From positions 1 through 64,000 of the forward strand of contig NZ_QXNY01000008.1 in NCBI RefSeq assembly GCF_003572205.1: a stretch of DNA of 64,000 nt, in the 5' to 3' direction. Each line of letters begins with the position of its first letter. Positions within the stretch are counted from its first letter, which is position 1. The notes below the pieces were generated by a model. It did not search any database. It saw only the letters and a list, made by a program, of their open reading frames with translations, and was not told the DNA's origin. Source of the DNA: Algihabitans albus (GTDB taxonomy: Bacteria > Pseudomonadota > Alphaproteobacteria > Kiloniellales > DSM-21159). The translations under genes and the position numbers were made by a program. Positions 61,144-64,000 of this stretch are shown piece by piece.

Positions 61144-62073
61144 TCAAAGCGCGCGGACCTGCTCGACGATCTGAGCGCGCAGCGCCGGGTCGGGCAGCGG
61201 ACCGCGCGCCGCCGCCTTGTTGTCGCGCAGGTGCGCGACCTGGGTCGTGGCGGGAATCGCCACGGTGACCGCCGGCTCGGAGAGGATGTACTTCAGGATC
61301 GCCTGAGCCCAGGTCTCCGCGCCGATCTCATGCAGCGCCTCCGGCAGCGGGGCACTGCGCAGCCGACGTGTCAGGGCGCCGCCCTGGAAAGGGCGGTTGA
61401 CGATCACCCCGATGCCTTTTTCGCGGGCGAGCGGCAGCAGCCGGTCCTCCGCGTCGCGGTCCAGGACGTTGTAGGTAAGCTGCACGAAGTCGATCGGCTG
61501 GGTCTCCATGATCCGTTCCAGCAGATCGTGCCGCCGTCCGTGCGAGGTGGTGATCCCGACGTAGCCCAGCTCGCCCGCCGCCTTCATCCCGAAGAGGGTG
61601 TCGAGGTGGCCCTCCCAGGCGACCAGGTTGTGGACCTGCAGCAGGTCAAACCGCGGCAGACCCCATTTTCTCCGTGTCTCCGCGATCTGCGCCCGGCCTT
61701 CGCCGGCGGCGTTGGTCCAGACCTTCTCCGCCGAGAAGACGCTGTCCGGTCGTCCGAGCCGCTCCAGGCCGTAGCCGATGGTGTCCTGGGAGGAGCCGTA
61801 CATCGGCGAACAGTCGATCATCCCGCCGCCCTCCTCGACGAAGGCCGCCATGACCTCGACGCTCTCGTCGCGCAAGAGCGGGTCGTCGCCGACGTTGAAG
61901 GTGATCCAGCTCCCCAGTCCGACGGCGGGAACCGTCTGTCCGCTCGAGGGGATGCGCCGCAGATCGCTGCCGGCGGTCTGGCCCCAGGCGGCAGCCGCAA
62001 GCGGCTGCGCGGCGGCTAGGCCGAGGACCCCGCCGAGGGAGCCGATAAGAAACCGACGTCGATCCACCTGCAT
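61144..62073 (-). CDS. Tat-exported aldo/keto reductase
   Basis: A 309-residue reductase. The N-terminus has a twin-arginine signal (VDRRRFLIGSLGGVLGLAAA), so the protein is folded with cofactor and moved to the periplasm. The barrel has SPMYGSSQDTIGYGL (catalytic Tyr), VFSAEKVW (Lys), LLQVHNLVAW (His) and late AIPATTQ. NADPH-dependent reduction is typical of the family; periplasmic members have poorly known substrates. Confidence 0.88.
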   Translation of the reverse strand: MQVDRRRFLIGSLGGVLGLAAAQPLAAAAWGQTAGSDLRRIPSSGQTVPAVGLGSWITFNVGDDPLLRDESVEVMAAFVEEGGGMIDCSPMYGSSQDTIGYGLERLGRPDSVFSAEKVWTNAAGEGRAQIAETRRKWGLPRFDLLQVHNLVAWEGHLDTLFGMKAAGELGYVGITTSHGRRHDLLERIMETQPIDFVQLTYNVLDRDAEDRLLPLAREKGIGVIVNRPFQGGALTRRLRSAPLPEALHEIGAETWAQAILKYILSEPAVTVAIPATTQVAHLRDNKAAARGPLPDPALRAQIVEQVRAL

Positions 62074-62649
62074 TGCGGGTCTCCCGTCCCTTGCGGTGCA
62101 GTGAGAGGGCTGCCGAGGCCAACTCGTTTTGAGTTAGAAGGTTTGCCGAACAGCCACTGGCAAGTCGCGCCCTTTATGGTCGAGCCTTTTGAGTTTCCCA
62201 TCCAGTATGTCTCAGAGTTGCGGCATCTGGCAAAAAGGCTAAGCCCCGGTTTCCCAAAAACCGGCATCCGATTTGGCGGGTGATAGCTTGGGAATACAGG
62301 TTGGCCCGGCCTCCTGAGTTGACCGTGGCTCGAATTGCCAAAGAAAAGGAAAAGGGGCTTTTGTGGCGGAGGCCTGGGAGGCAGGCCGGGTCACTCGCGT
62401 GTGGAGTCAGTGGGCAAGTCTGTACTGTGGTGCCGAGCGGCTATTGGATGCCGAAGGTGTCCCCAATGCTCCTTGGTCACCAGGAGTCCCGGGAGCTGTG
62501 CTTGTCATGGTCTCCATGCCTGTCTCGTTTCCTTATGGGAAGAATTATCCTGACCTGCCAGCTGTTTATGCGTGCATAAATAGCAAAAATATTCTACTAC
62601 CCATAGTTACTACTACTAAGCTCTATTCACCACTTATAGGGACGGCGGC
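62074..62649. other. AT-richer interval of 576 bases without a supported gene
   Basis: GC content falls sharply from about 62100. Short frames on both strands lack ribosome-binding sites or family resemblance. Contains the palindrome at 62565-62580. It marks the edge of a segment with different base composition, likely acquired. Confidence 0.5.
62565..62580. promoter_or_regulatory. Palindrome TTTATGCGTGCATAAA upstream of the toxin-like gene
   Basis: Two perfect 7-bp arms around GT, 70 bases before the start at 62650. It could be an operator or promoter-linked site; no regulator gene is visible nearby. Confidence 0.4.
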
Positions 62650-64000
62650 ATGCCAGATTCAGCTCAAATCATCGACAATCCAAGTCTGCTCAACATCATT
62701 AACCAAGTTCAAGCAAGTCCTTTGCTTAATACTTCGAGTGGTGTTCAGTATTACTTGGGTCAAGCTCTGGCGGCGAATGAGAAGGGAATTGATTTCAGTC
62801 CGGCACAAGGCGTGCTCGATGCTACGAGCAAGGCGATCGATACTTTCACAAACCCGAATGCGAATGCCTACGATATCACCTCTGGATCGCTGGCTATCGC
62901 ATCCTCCATATCGATGGCGATCGCCAAAACGGTTCCTGGTGCAAGTATCGTTGCCGGCCCTCTTGGTATCGTCCTCGGCTTGGCTGGGACGATATTCGGG
63001 GCTTTTGGCAGCGCGCGTAACAACAATTCACAGATCAACATCATGCAGAAAATGCTTGATGATGCTTTCTTGAAAGCGGCCGCAGACAGTGCCCGATACG
63101 ACCTCGAAGGGGCATTGGCCGAAATGAAAGATTACTACAGCGCGATGTCGGATGCGCTCGACAGTATGAATGGGCCCATTCCCTTGAACGCACTTGGATG
63201 TCGTCCTGACGATGTCACCGCGGAAGGCTCTAAGGAACTGGGTTCGGCCTGGGCGGTAATTGAAGATGATGTCAGTAGTCTGGACAACTACGCCGTCTGG
63301 CCGACCACGGCAAAAACATTTTACGTTTACGCCCAGGTTTTATCGTTCAAGCTGATGTACATGACTCAGGCGGTGGCTTACTTCAACGCCATTTATCCTG
63401 GGCCTGCCAAAAGCGAAGATGTCTATGTATCCAATGCGGAGCTCACTAAGCACCTGACCGAAGCGAAGCAGCAATTCGGTCTCTTTCTTGGCCGCCCGAC
63501 TCTTCAAAACGCCTGCTTGACCAACGAAATATACAAGCTACCTCGTGAACAATTCGATGACATCCGTCGCATGGTGACCGGACTCGGGCTGATTGATTTC
63601 GACCTTCCAGAGCGTCACAAAGATGGGCATGCAGAGTTGAGTACCTACCATGTCATGATACACCATGGTAACAAACGACTCGTTCCCCACCACCAGAATT
63701 CATTCCACTTCGACGGTGGTCCCAACGGTGGCGAGTTCACCCATATTCAGCTCTACGTGAGTAAAGAGGACGATCAGGGAGCGCCGTATCAGTTTGCGAA
63801 ACTGAATGCGCTTGAGAGCGATGGTCGAGACTATAGCCAGCACCCTCTGCAGTTCAGCTTCTACCCCGTGAGTCCAGCAGATGCAGAGTTCGATCGGTAC
63901 TCACTGCCCCGAGATCACACTTATTGGATTATGATTCAACAGGGTGCAGGGCTCAAACCACTGGCTGTTATGGGCAACAATTCCACCTCCTTCGAGCAGC
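62650..64000 (+). CDS. Putative pore-forming toxin, 3' end outside window
   Basis: An open frame from ATG 62650 to the window end (450 codons, no stop). The N-terminal about 70 residues are polar; residues about 82-118 are strongly hydrophobic (IASSISMAIAKTVPGASIVA, GPLGIVLGLAGTIFGAFGS), followed by amphipathic helices (MLDDAFLKAAADSARYDLEG, ALAEMKDYYSAMSDALD). This pattern resembles the helical pore domain of insecticidal delta-endotoxins and related toxins; a beta-rich part follows from about residue 340. The ribosome site is weak (AGGGACGGCGGC). Composition is lower in GC than the rest, implying transfer. Confidence 0.5.
   Translation, partial: MPDSAQIIDNPSLLNIINQVQASPLLNTSSGVQYYLGQALAANEKGIDFSPAQGVLDATSKAIDTFTNPNANAYDITSGSLAIASSISMAIAKTVPGASIVAGPLGIVLGLAGTIFGAFGSARNNNSQINIMQKMLDDAFLKAAADSARYDLEGALAEMKDYYSAMSDALDSMNGPIPLNALGCRPDDVTAEGSKELGSAWAVIEDDVSSLDNYAVWPTTAKTFYVYAQVLSFKLMYMTQAVAYFNAIYPGPAKSEDVYVSNAELTKHLTEAKQQFGLFLGRPTLQNACLTNEIYKLPREQFDDIRRMVTGLGLIDFDLPERHKDGHAELSTYHVMIHHGNKRLVPHHQNSFHFDGGPNGGEFTHIQLYVSKEDDQGAPYQFAKLNALESDGRDYSQHPLQFSFYPVSPADAEFDRYSLPRDHTYWIMIQQGAGLKPLAVMGNNSTSFEQ

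Overview
The window is GC-rich (roughly 65-68%) and reads as a chromosomal segment of an alphaproteobacterium, probably in or near the Rhodospirillales/Kiloniellales. The signs are a VPLPA-CTERM secreted protein, a PotABCD operon followed by a nitrilase and an acetylpolyamine amidohydrolase, and a BON-MscS channel. The lineage is inferred from gene types only. I found no rRNA, tRNA or CRISPR array.

Layout. Bases 1-2397 hold the 3' end of a two-partner-secretion exoprotein and its TpsB transporter. Bases 3033-6483 hold a VPLPA-CTERM protein, a small zinc ribbon, an SRAP (YedK/HMCES) protein and an integral-membrane methyltransferase. Bases 6943-44020 hold a podovirus-type virion locus of the Bordetella phage BPP-1/T7-like kind: terminase, portal, Bbp19-like, scaffold, major capsid, Bbp16-like cement, tail adaptor, tail nozzle, gp13-, gp14- and gp16-like internal proteins, tail fibre, an Mtd-like hook, and a lysis cassette of M15 endolysin, holin and overlapping Rz/Rz1. 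No integrase, repressor, replication gene or att site is visible. The locus is split by an 8-kb block of ordinary cellular genes between capsid and tail (14371-22440), and again by a GST gene inside the tail module. It therefore looks like a domesticated, gene-transfer-agent-like locus or an old remodelled prophage.

The most unusual part is 27.3-37 kb. Internal-virion genes there carry what look like polymorphic toxin cassettes. One protein has a shared N-terminal domain and an AT-richer C-terminal domain with a faint colicin-M-like motif; it is followed by two paralogous membrane-anchored proteins suited to be periplasmic immunity proteins. A second, an 892-residue gp16-like virion protein, ends in a hydrophobic pre-toxin linker and a variable tip, and overlaps by ATGA with a 231-residue putative immunity gene. 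A third gene repeats the shared N-terminal domain, and a stray fragment of the 892-residue gene lies just upstream of it. Together these suggest a virion that injects contact-dependent-inhibition-style toxins.

Bases 44148-62073 are chromosomal again: a BON-MscS channel with an in-frame nonsense codon near its end, a polyprenyl diphosphate synthase, DUF2007, a TrmN6-like methylase, the polyamine uptake and catabolism cluster, a phosphotransferase, an S49 peptidase, an SDR, a MarR/EamA pair, a LysR/EamA pair, DUF6064 and a Tat-exported aldo/keto reductase. From 62100 the sequence becomes AT-richer and holds a large reading frame, cut by the window end, that resembles a pore-forming toxin. A dispersed hairpin repeat occurs twice (3814-3888 and 19614-19688).
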